From Piper betle (taxonomy: Eukaryota; Streptophyta; Magnoliopsida; Piperales; Piperaceae), in assembly GCA_033002965.1 (NCBI GenBank), contig JAURVB010001668.1, positions 1 through 64,000 on the forward strand: 64,000 nucleotides of DNA, given 5' to 3'. The notes under the pieces were generated by a model, which ran no database searches, had not been told where the DNA came from, and saw only the letters and a program-made list of their open reading frames with translations. This document shows, piece after piece, positions 35,832 to 46,059 of the stretch; positions within the stretch are counted from its first letter, which is position 1, and every line of letters begins with the position of its first letter. The position numbers were made by a program, and so were the translations under genes.

Positions 35832-35850
35832 CGTGACTTGCCTCGATAGA

Positions 35851-36975
35851 ATTCCGATTTGGGATGACATGAGTCTGGTTGGATGAATTTGGTCAGGTAT
35901 TCCGATTTGGGATGACATGAGTCAGTTGATGGGGAAACCCGAACCAAGGTGGTCGGATGAATTTGGTCAGGTCTTCGGTAATGACCTTCCGGAAGAAGCT
36001 AGGGATAGTACGGTCCAAAGTTTACTGCCTTCCACTCATTGTTTTCCCACAGGTTTCAAGGAGAGTTTTAGCTATTTCGGCTGGGTCAGCAGTAGTTAAG
36101 GCATTATCGGCGTTATATATTGCATGGATGTGTAGCCTTATTCTGCTCCTATTTATTTTAGAGTGGAAGAATTTGGCGTTCCGGTCTCCAATGAGAAGGT
36201 TCTTATCGCTAACTTTTTGTGTCAAAAAAATTTCTTACTTTAAAAGAAGATTCAGAAGCAAAACAGATGCAGTTTTTGAGTTTTGGGCAGAAAAACAGGA
36301 GCTATAATCTTGGCCACTTCATTTTGGAGGATTGAGATTTGATGATCTAAGCCTTATAGTGTCGATTGTGCCATGATTGGAGGCGTGATTTTAAGGTTTC
36401 AGTAATCTCAAAAAATGTATCGTGAGGAAGTATAGGCCAACCCCGTTTTATGACCTTTTCAAAGTGTGGGTCCGATGTCCAATAGTTTAGGAATCTAAAG
36501 GGTCTTCTTGTAAGTTTGACAGTTTGGGGTTTGAGAGTTATAATGATGAAGATGTGGGCAGAGGCATTTGTGAGTTATAGGTGCAGGGATTTTGCACGGG
36601 GAAACTGTAAAAGCCAAGACTCAGAGGCGCAGGCTTGGTCGAGTCTAGCACTAATCCTAGCATGCGCAGATTGCTTATTGCTCCACAAGTGAAATGAGTG
36701 CCAGTGTGTCCTAAATCACGAAGATTGACTTTTGCCCAAGCAACAGAAATCTTGTTTTGGAAATTAGGTAGCCAACGACCACCTGATTTCTCGGACCTAT
36801 TCGGGGTGAAGTTGGGGCCCCCGAGGACAAGCCATTGGTTAGAGGATGGTGTAAGATGGAGCCCAACCAGGAAAATGAAGTTAATTTTTTTATCCTTAAA
36901 GGAGACTCGTACGTTGCGTAGAAAAGAACGAGGGGCTCTCCAGATGCCTTTTAGCTTGGCAGACTTAAATTTTGG
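35851..36975 (-). mobile_element. L1-type LINE ORF2 fragment (endonuclease to pre-RT linker)
   Basis: On the minus strand about 36960-36700 encodes an APE-endonuclease remnant: WLVLGGPNFTPNRSEKSGGR, where plant L1 proteins have WLVGGDFN...EKSGG, so the catalytic Asp is lost; LRDLGHTGTHFT follows. About 36225-36022 encodes GDRNAKFFHSK, HIHAIYNADNAL and DPAEIAKTLLE, the linker between endonuclease and reverse transcriptase of L1-clade ORF2. Reverse transcriptase itself is absent. Stops and shifts occur throughout. At the left end, ATTCCGATTTGGGATGACAT is directly repeated (about 35850 and 35899). Confidence 0.75.
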
Positions 36976-36979
36976 TTTA

Positions 36980-39384
36980 AAATATTATAATTAAGTCGAA
37001 TTATTTCTAAAATTGTTAATTTGGAAGACTCAATTAATAATATAAATTGAAGCAACACTTTTAGCGTATCGAGAATAGGAGACATTACTCTAAATATATA
37101 TAAAAATATATCAAATATACATAAAAGTATAAAAGGAAATAATTTTGTTAAGCTCTATGTATATGTATTATTTATCTTTTTTCCACCAAAGCTGACTCAT
37201 AAATACAAGACTTACATATATAATATGAAAAATATCAATAATGAGTATTTTGTAGTCTAAAAAATAACTAGTACAAACTGATAAGTTAAATCTAATATTC
37301 CACAAGAAAATAAAACAATCTATATATTCTCTATATAAACTCTTAAAGAGTATCTATTGAGGAACCATCAAACTATAGACTTGATAGCATCCGAAACTTA
37401 ATGGGTGTTATGTCACTCTCGACAATAATCAGTCCCTCTCGATAATTAGTACATAACCAAAGCCTTCTTCATACCTTCGTATAACACTTGACGAAGAGTA
37501 CAATGATCGAGTACTATCAAGCAGGACTCTTTAGGAATGAAACAAATCTCTATCTAATCCAGAGCTCACTATGACTGACACGTGCACCCACTTATAGTAC
37601 ATGCGAGTTAGTTTCACCATATCTCTTCTCATTAAAAACTCGATAAAATCATAAATATAGGCCTAGGAAAATATTTATATAATAAGCCCAAAGACAACTT
37701 TCATTAGATCTTAATTAAAAAACTCGAGAGATCCCATCCTCGAAGGTTATTAATCTCCGAAGTAAAATATGTCTAATGACCCGTGTTAAGTGTTCGATAA
37801 AATAACCACTTAAAATCTCCTCTGATTTGGAAATTAAATCTACAATAAACTTAAGTGATAATGATGAGAATAGTCCTGACGGACGTGTGGTCCAAGTTCC
37901 AAGCATGCGTCTCATCTATGATAAACTCAGACTCCGAAACCTTACATCGAAACCTTTGCTAAGTAAAACACTGTCATTTCTATATAATGCATATTCATAA
38001 TGTGTTTTCATATCATGAATAACATCACAATAAAAAATAATACTAAACAAACCTACAACCAGAAATCCAGCATGCAAATCAAAACATAATAAAGAAACTA
38101 ACTCATAAAAAATAATAAATAAATAAATAAATAAATTCATAGATAGATATATAAATAATAAATATATGAAAGTAAATAATACTTTAATCATAAAATAATA
38201 ATATAATTATGCTATATAAATACACAGGCCAACACAAGTAAATATCATATATACTTGTGTTAGTAAATATTTAAATAATTAAATAAATAAATATATAATA
38301 ATTTGATAAACAAATAAATATATAAACAAATAGTTAATATTAATTAATCATAAATAATAATAATATCATAGTTATCCAATACAAGAATACATAATTAAAT
38401 AAAAATAAATAATAACACACACACAACGAATAAATAGATAAATATATATATATATATATATAAAAATAAATACAATTTAGTAAACATAAATAAGACTAAT
38501 ATTAATAAGTAAACATATCATTAATAATAATAAATAATCACATAAACATTCATCGTACACTATAAATATATCAATAAAAAGAAATAAAATAATGAATAAA
38601 TAAATAAATAAAAATACTTGTAATGTTAAAATATGCTAAATAGTGTGATTATACATCAAAACTAATGTAGGGATTTTTGAATTACTGAAAATGGGTAAAA
38701 AGGTGAACCGAGTAACCAAAGCGACTCGAATGGGCAGATTTAACTAGGTCTAGGTGAAGTAAAGTAGTGGGCTGGGTCCGCTAGGCAGACACGAGCATGG
38801 ACTGGCGAACTTAGACACAGGTTGGCAAACTTGGGCTCAAACACAAGCAAATGGGCACCAAACGGACCATTGATGCCCGTCGCCAGAAAAATGCCAACGA
38901 CGGTGTAACGAGGGCTGCCGCCGGTCGTGATTGACAAAGGATGTCTAAGCGGAGTGAATGGTGACGGTGATCGACAAGGTCAGGCCAGCAACTGGATAGA
39001 AAATGACTAGAAAGGGAAGGAAATTGTCGCCGAGCAGGTGGAGTCGTAAGCGAAGATTCCAGTTGTGACTATCAATGAGGCTAGCCTCAAAAATGAAAAT
39101 TACTACAGGAAGCTCGTTGGTAGTGTCGGCACATGAGTTGGGTATGGATCGATAACCGGCTACAAGGTGGTCACGATGGAATTGGTCTTGTGACCGGAGG
39201 TGGGCAGAAGACTTGCTAGTGGTGGCAAAAAGTGGAGGCGACGCTAGGGGTGGAAATCATCCAAAATTGTAGGAAAATCTCTGATGGGTAAAACTAAGGT
39301 TGATGTGGACAATTCTGATCTTGCCGCGTGGCACGATATGAATGCCCAATAACTCGTGGGCCTAGTGGAGTCCACCTAAGGTAT

Positions 39385-39400
<16 letters not shown>
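36980..39400 (-). mobile_element. Family-T LTR, diverged copy, reverse orientation
   Basis: The minus strand repeats the order of the complete LTR: GATGAGACGCATGCTTGGA (complete copy GATGACATGCTTGGAGC), CTATTATATAAAT, CAGGCCTATATA, TTTTATCGAGTTTT, GAGAGATATGGTGAAACT, a CTGGATTAG block and CCTCAATAGATAC. 37.2-38.0 kb is the strongest part. 38.7-39.3 kb is the GC-rich segment. The 5' end of this copy is unclear beyond the (AT)n tract at 39388-39422. Confidence 0.65.
38100..38660. repeat. AATA-type simple-sequence DNA
   Basis: Long low-complexity stretch with AATAAATAAATAAATAAAT at about 38120 and (TA)n at 38440-38462, lying inside the AT-rich part of the reversed LTR. Confidence 0.7.

Positions 39401-39422
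<22 letters not shown>
39388..39422. repeat. (TA)n microsatellite
   Basis: An uninterrupted TA run of about 35 bp. Confidence 0.9.
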
Positions 39423-39427
<5 letters not shown>

Positions 39428-39673
39428 TACCCTAAAAATCCCAGACAAATACTTAACGGTGCAACGGTTTTGATCTAGCCATAAAACCTTGACTAGCACA
39501 TAAAAAAATTTTGTATATCTCGTCTATATACTGATAACTCGTGCTCTGCTATAGCATAACTGAAACTAGCATCTCCATGTCAAGCATAATCAACCTCCAC
39601 TTCATACGACCATTTAGGTCCCATACTCAAGGTTTGAATACTGGTCCAGCTCGAACTCAATTGAACCAAGTCG

Positions 39674-39765
39674 AAATTGGCCTAAACCGAATAAAATTAT
39701 AAGTGGTAAAACACTAACCGAAGACAAGATTGACCTAAACCAGATAAAATTATAAACGGTAAAAC
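39674..39765 (+). repeat. 53-bp direct repeat next to the copia LTR
   Basis: AAATTGGCCTAAACCGAATA... and AGATTGACCTAAACCAGATA..., each running on to GGTAAAAC, are about 53 bp apart. Confidence 0.6.
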
Positions 39766-39783
39766 ATGTGTGAGGGGGAGAAT

Positions 39784-39930
39784 TGTTGAGTTTATCCCAC
39801 ATCATGTTTTGATGTGACTGGTGACTTGTATATAGGCTAACAGGAAAGTCTTATTTGTTAAGCCAAATTTTAGATTAAGAGAGGCATGTGACACCTGTTA
39901 CAAGTCCCTTTTAAAGGCCCATTGGGCCCA
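39784..39930 (+). repeat. 5' LTR of the plus-strand copia element
   Basis: 147 bp, TG...CA, ending four bases before the PBS. Directly upstream is TGAGGGGGAGAAT, which resembles the polypurine tract normally found before a 3' LTR. Confidence 0.65.
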
Positions 39931-40059
39931 AAAGTGGTATCAGAGCCCAGTTGCTTTCTTGTAGTAAATTTTGGTGGTTGATATTTTTTGCCTACAAGGT
40001 GTTTGACGAAATTTTTAAGAGGCTAGTTGGTTTGTTTGTGATTTATATTTTAATAAGAT

Positions 40060-40830
40060 GGTTGATGAGAAGCATGTTAAGATGATATCTGTTAAAGGGC
40101 CGAGTAACTAGCACTATTGGAAAGGAAAAATGATTGATCATTTATATTCCAAGGATTTGTATGAACCTATCACTTGTCAGAAACCGACAGAGGAGACTGA
40201 TAACAACTAGAATAAGTTGGATAGGAAGGTTATAACCTGTTTGAGACAATGGGTAGATGAAGGTTTATTTCATCATGTTTCTGAATTGATATCCTCAAAA
40301 GCTATAAGGGATAACTTCCAAGAGTTTATGAGAGGAATACTATTGGCAACAAGACCCTTGTGATGAGGAAATTAGTGAACTTAAGGTATAAGGATGAAAG
40401 TAACATAAGTGAACATCTCAATGAGATGGAAGAGTATTATTACTTAACTTGTCAGGATGAAGATGACTTTAGATGAGAAATGACAAGCTATCTTGCTCCT
40501 CAAGACATTGCCAGCGAGCTGGGAAACATTAGTGATCTCTTTGAGTAATGTTGGTCCAGATAAAAAATTCAAAATGGACATGGTAACAAGCAGTTTACTG
40601 AATGAGGAGGCGTGAAGAAAATCTCTACCAATTTTAGGGTTTCATGCATTAGAGTCAAAAGAGGCAAGAGGTAGAGCTAGAAATAGAGACACAAACATGA
40701 GGGACAAGAGTCGAGGAAGGTCTAAATCTAGGAAGAACTTGAAGTGTTATTATTGTAGCAAGACATGACATCAAACAAAGATTGTTCGAAGCTTAAGAAA
40801 GTCTTGAAAAATAAGGACAACAAGGATCAG
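40060..40830 (+). pseudogene. Copia gag remnant
   Basis: From an ATG at 40060 the translation shows the copia capsid blocks LKGPSN-type, HYWKGKMIDHLYSKDLYEPI and RQWVDEGLFHHV, interrupted by stops. A zinc knuckle CYYCSKT...H...DC lies at about 40745-40795 with a frame break in it. Confidence 0.7.
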
Positions 40831-41151
40831 GGAGAAATGAATACTAATGTTATACATGATGACATGGTGATTCTTTCTGATTGTGGGAATGATTATTTGA
40901 CGGCTGATTGTAATGCTAATTGGGTAGTTAACTTAGGAGCATCATTCCATGCAACTCCAAGCAAAAATTTATTTATTACCTATGAACCTTCGGATTTGGG
41001 TATAGTGAAGATGAAAAATAGTAATACTTCCAAAATTGTGAGACTTGGAGATGTGTATATAATAACAAACACAGGTTACAAATTGGTACTTAAAAATGTC
41101 AGACATATTCCAGATTTGAGGATAGAGTTTATTGTCAATTGGAGTGCTTGA
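40765..41151 (+). pseudogene. Copia protease remnant
   Basis: The open frame includes NWVVNLGASFHATPSKN followed by KMKNSNTSKIVRLGDVYI and LKNVRHIPDLR, the usual copia protease sequence. The catalytic D-S-G is changed to N-L-G, so it could not cut. Confidence 0.8.
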
Positions 41152-41289
41152 TGATGAAGAATTTGGTTCACAATTTACATAAGTGTGTGGAAACTTATGA
41201 ACGATTCTCTTGTTGTTGCTAAAAGGAATAAGTGTTATAGTTTGTACAAGATTGAAATGAGTCTACTTTGAAAGGAGGTTAATACCTCC

Positions 41290-41984
41290 TCGCTTGATTC
41301 CATTGTTGATTTGTGGCACCATCGATTGGAACACATGAGTAATAAAAGACTAGAGACATTAAAGAAGCAAAATCTCATTTTCAAGGTCAAGGACATCACA
41401 ATTAGTCCTTATGACCATTGTTTGGTGGGAAACAACGTAAGACATCCTTTGCAAGTACAAGTACAAGGAAGTCAAAAGTTCTTGAGTTAGTACATACTGA
41501 TGTGTGTGAGCCTATGGAGGTAAATTCTCTTGGCGTTTCTATTTATTTTGTCACTTTTATTGATAATACTTCTAGGAAGATACGGGCTTATGGCATAAAA
41601 AATAAAAGTGATGTTTTTGGTATCTTTAAGAATTTTCATATATTAGTTGAAATAAAAACCGATAAGTGCTTAAAATGCTTTAGAAGTGATAGTAGTGGTG
41701 AATATTATTCTGTTGAGTTTGATGAATATTGTATCAAACATGGGATTAGGCATGAGAAAACGGTTCCTTATACTCCTCAATATAATGGAATGGCTAAAAA
41801 AATGAACAAGACCATATATGAGAGGATTAGAAGTATGTTGTCTTCAGCTAAGTTGCCTAAAAGCTTATGGAGTGAGGCCATGAGCATAACTTGTTATTGG
41901 ATCAATAGATCTCCCACACATGCCCAGACAATGACATATCAAAAAGGGTTTAGAGTGACAAAAAGGTCAGCTATTCTCATTTGA
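41290..41984 (+). pseudogene. Copia integrase remnant
   Basis: The zinc-binding start (LWHHRLEHMSNKRL) at about 41310 is out of frame with the core at 41418-41984. The core has LVHTDVCEPMEV (first Asp), KCFRSDSSGEYYS (second Asp) and PQYNGMAKKMNKTIYERIRSM, where the third catalytic residue, Glu of the usual AERMN, is Lys. It ends near LPKSLWSEAMSITCYWINRSP. Confidence 0.85.
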
Positions 41985-42479
41985 GAGCTTTGGTCACAAG
42001 GCCTTTGCACATGTGCCTAAAGAACAAAGGGCTAAGCTTGACTCTAGAGCCATAAAATGCATTTTTCTAGGATATGGTGATGATAAGTTTGCATACAAAC
42101 TTTGGGATCCTAAGAATAAAAAACTGATTTGAAGCAGAGATGTAGTTTTCAGGAAGATCAAACAGTTGAGGACTTTGGTAAGTGAGAAGTTCTTCAAACA
42201 AAATCTCAGGAAAGCATGGAAAAGATAAAAGAACATTCAAACCTCAACTAAAAGTGAAGAGGAGACTAAGGATGATACAATTATTCCCCTACCTAGTGAT
42301 GATGAAGGTGAGGATGTGGTGTCAGATGATATTTCTGATGAGTTCGTTAATGATGTTGGACAAGAACTAGGCTGATTTTGATCAAGGGCTACCGACTAAT
42401 ATGAGGAGATCAGCTCGTGAACTAGTTCCATCAACAAGACATCCATCATCAGAATAACTGAAAATAACTGAATGTGGAG

Positions 42480-43495
42480 AACTAGAAAATTTCAGTGAGG
42501 TCAAAACTCATATAAAAAAGGAGAAGTGGTTGAAGGCAATGTAAGATGAGATGAAATCTTTGCATGATAATCATACCTATTAGTTAGTAGATCTTCCTAA
42601 GGGGAAGAGAGTATTAAAGAATAAATAGGTCTACAAGATCAAACATGAAGAAAACAGCACACAACCAATGTAGAAGACAAGGTTGATGGTGAAGGGCTTT
42701 AGACAAAAGAAAGGTATTGATTTTGATAAAAATTTTTCTCCTGTTGTTAAAATATCTTCTATTAGAATTGTTTTGGCTACAAGTTTAGATTTAGAAGTTG
42801 AATGTTAGACATGAAGACGGCCTTTCTACATGGTGATCTTGAGGAGACCATATGTATGGAGCAACCAGAGGGTTTTAAAGTCAAAGGAAAGGAATAGATG
42901 GTCTGCTGACTGAAAAGAGTTTTCATGGTTTGAAGCAAGTTCCTAGACATTGGTATAAAAAGTTTGATTCTTTTATGGAAAAGAATAGGTACAAGAAGTC
43001 TATTTCTAATCACTATTTGTTCATCAAGAGGTTTGATGATGGTGACTTTATTATTTTGTTGCTTTATGTGGATAACATGTTGATTGTTGGAATGATGGAG
43101 CTCAGATTGCAAGTTTAAAGAAGAACTTGAATAAATCTTTTGCAATGAAGGATTTGGGATCGGTAAAGCAAATCTTGGGAATGTCCATTCTGTGTGACAT
43201 GGGAGCTAGAATGCTTTGGGTGTCACAGGAAAACTACATAGAAAAGGTGCTTGAAAAATTGAACATAAAAGATGCAAAGCCGGTTGGAGTTCCACTTGAG
43301 GGTCACTTTAAGTTGAAGAAAAGTGACTTAAGTGAAACTGAGATGAAGAAAATGACAAAGGTTCTTTATGCTTCTGCTATTGGTAGTTTGATGTATGCTA
43401 TGGTTTGTACAAGGGCAAATATAGCATATGTAGTTGGAATGGTTAGTAGACATTTAGCAAATTTATGCAAAGAACATTGGGAAACAATTAAATAG
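42480..43495 (+). pseudogene. Copia reverse transcriptase remnant
   Basis: Shifting frames give LVDLPKGKRVL, VYKIKHEE, MKTAFLHGDLEETICMEQPEG, and LYVDNMLIVG, so the YVDD box is YVDN. A longer open frame at 43127-43495 covers the thumb/connection (FAMKDLGSVKQILGMSI, SQENYIEKVLEKLNI, YASAIGSLMYAMVCTRANIA). Confidence 0.8.
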
Positions 43496-44020
43496 ATAAT
43501 GAGGTACTTGAGAGGTATATCCAAAATGTGTTTGTGTTTTGGAAGTGATAAACCTTTATTGGTTGGCTATGCTAATGCAGTCATGGTAGGTAACTTGGAG
43601 ATAGGAAGGTCAGCATCTGAGTTTGTTGTTAATTTTGCTAATGAGGTTGTGTCTTAGTAGTATAGGTTGCAAAAGTGTGTTGCATTATCTACAACTGAAG
43701 CTGAATTTATTGCTACTACAAAGCTTGCGAGGAGATGTTATGGACGAAGAGATTTTTGAATGAAATTGATGTTAAACAAGAGAGATACATTATACATTGT
43801 GATAGCCAGAGTACAATTCACCTGAGTAAGAATTCAAATTTTCAATCAAGGAGCAAAAACATTGATGTGAGATATCACTAGGTAAGAGATGTGTTAGAAA
43901 ATAAATCTCTTGAGTTAACAAAAATTCATACTGAAGAAATGTTTTAGACATGAATGATTAAAGTTGTGTCAAAAGAGAAACATGTTTACTGTAAGAATGG
44001 AGCAGGCATTGGTGGAGCTT
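43496..44020 (+). pseudogene. Copia RNase H remnant and 3' tail
   Basis: MRYLRGISKMCLCFG, VGYANAVMVGNLE, RLQKCVALSTTEAEFIA and RYHxVRDVLENKSLEL are visible, in part in different frames. About 44029-44080 repeats GGCTAGAGGTATTTCATGGA twice in tandem, 26 bp apart. A purine run GGAAAAAAG at 44078 may be a polypurine tract, but no LTR follows. Confidence 0.7.
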
Positions 44021-44579
44021 CCCATGCCGGCTAGAGGTATTTCATGGAGTACTGGCTAGAGGTATTTCATGGAGTCCGGAAAAAAGTTTGTTAGGTTATC
44101 CCCCTTCTATAAATACATGAAATTATAATCTTATTTTGGGCAAAAACTAAGATTTTATATATTTACTTCGTTTAAAGGAATAAAAACAATATCAGACACT
44201 TTTAATCTTTGATTTTTGGGTTTTGAAAAAAAAAACCATGAAAGGAGAAAGGAGAATTGTATGTATTAAAGAAAAATAAATGTTTTATTGTAATTCATTT
44301 ACAATTGTCAATGATAATATAGCGAATAATTTTTTGTATAAAAAATATATATTTTATAGGCGTGACAGGGGAGCTAGAATGATTTTATTGAGATTTGCTT
44401 TCTCCCGTGAATATTTTTTTATATCAAACGCATTTGCCCGATAATTTCTTTCTAAATTTAGGGCTTTGTACGTACAATTGCTTTTGTAAAGGTATTTTTT
44501 ATCGTCAGTGTTAATTTCGATCGGTACTTCTCACCTTTATATATTTAAATAGAAATTTAAATATTTAGTTAATCCTTGC

Positions 44580-46030
44580 GTGAGGTCTAAACGACCAACT
44601 TGCATTCGGATGGGGGATGGCATCGGGTTAGGCTCTCCATCATCCATCGCCACTCTCATTAGTCTGGCAAGGGGTCGCCATGGTCATGCTCGTGATCTCC
44701 CGAGGAAAGGCATCAGCAACGAACTATCGTCTGGGTCATCAAGGGGCTCTGGCGGGAAGATCTCATCAGCGGAAGGCATGAAGCTCCTTCTGATATGATC
44801 ACCAAAGCTATTTTCGGACATTCGCCCCGTCCAGGAATTTCTTAACACCGGGTGACTCGTAAACTTCCTCGTATCCCTTTATCATAAGCTCAACTCTAGC
44901 CGGCGAGTTAGAATAGAACCAGATAGTTTCTCCATTGTCAACAATCATCTCAAGCTTACCCATTGGATCGCTAACTAACTCGTCCTCTTCGCTCTTGGGA
45001 ACCGGTAAATTGATCACATCAGCATCTTCGTTAGGCCTAGGTTCTGGGCTACACCTGCGCTGTTTCTTCGCTTTTTTGAGCGATATAGAAGATGGTTCCC
45101 TCTTTTCCCATGCCATTTGGCTGGACTTTTTTTACCAACAAAGATACATTCCCGCGCTAAACCCTTGTGTGAGGAAAAGGCCATTTACAAGATATGAATG
45201 GAATGAGGGTTTGGGTTGGTTATGGGGTTAAAGTCTAATTGGGTGGCCCGTGGGGTGTGTGTAAGTTGTCAGAATATTCTTTGCATTTATGTAGCAGGTC
45301 TTGGGTGGTAGGAGTACGAGTGGGTCAGACGGCGGTAGTGTACTATATGGTACGGTGGATGGGAAGGTATGGGTTGAGAGGCTCGAGGGGCGTCTTGCAT
45401 TTACTTGGTTAAGGCCTGATTGTGGTCTTTTCTTGTGGTAGCTCTTGTCAAGCGCCATTTTTACGGGAACGAGACTTGTCTTAATTGCAAGACACTCATT
45501 AGCCCTGTGACTAGAGAAAAGAGTCCAAGCGTAGATCGGAAGAGAGTTACCCATAACATTGGTTCAACTTCACTTGCCTCCTCATCATGAACACCAAGAG
45601 GGAGTTGTAAATGATGATGAGCTGCTTATGTTGAGCGCGTTCACCATCAATCTTTATTCCGAGCTTGATAAGAATCTTGTGATCTTTTAATAGGATAAAA
45701 TCTATGAGGCCTGATATTTAGAGCTTTCCCAACTGCATTTTTAACAGCATTGAAGGCATTGTTGATTTGTGGGATAAATCTTCCTACCAGATATCCTTGT
45801 CATGCAGTAGATTCCCCTCATGCAATAGATTCCTCCTCGTGACTTCCTCCATAGCTGCGGAAGAAAGCTCGGAGGATCTCACTTTGCATGCTCATTTCTT
45901 CTAGCACTTGACGCATGTCGGCTGGGAGATTTGTCATAACGAGGCGCTCACAACAACAAATGAGGCAGGAGATGGGAAGATGGGGAGATAAAGAGCCTAG
46001 ATGTCGGTGCCAACCTACAAGAGAGGGAGA
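44580..46030 (-). other. Patch of coding-like sequence of unknown origin
   Basis: GC-richer DNA with several clean minus-strand frames: 45116-44808 (102 codons; basic start KKAKKQRRC, then acidic, then METIWFYS-like NGETIWFYSNSPARVEL), an overlapping frame from about 44820 down to 44690 (SENSFGDHIRRSF, acidic PPEPLDDPDDSS), and 45554-45228 (108 codons). A further ATG frame begins about 45935 (NLPADMRQVLEEMSMQ). Composition and charge pattern look protein-like, but I recognise no family and found no reliable splice pattern. It could be a captured gene fragment or part of an unknown element. Confidence 0.35.
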
Positions 46031-46059
46031 GGATTACCCCCATGGAAGATGAGAAGTGG

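Larger units (their letters stand above)
39784..44020 (+). mobile_element. Decayed Ty1/copia retrotransposon with 5' LTR and PBS
   Basis: A short LTR (39784-39930, TGTTGAGTTTATCCCACATC ... GGGCCCA) is followed by a perfect initiator-tRNA type primer-binding site (TGGTATCAGAGCCC, 39935-39948). The order gag, protease, integrase, reverse transcriptase, RNase H is the copia order. Many stops and frameshifts. No 3' LTR was found after about 44000, so the 3' end is truncated. Confidence 0.85.

Noticed and set aside
38100..38700. Possible matrix-attachment or replication origin in the AT-rich, AATA-repeat DNA
   Set aside because: No defining motif exists for plants; simple-sequence decay of LTR DNA explains it.
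45528..45539. AGATCGGAAGAG, a 12-base match to the common sequencing adapter
   Set aside because: Only 12 bases, and the flanking DNA continues smoothly in an open frame. A chance match or coincidence is more likely than contamination, though a read check would be cheap.
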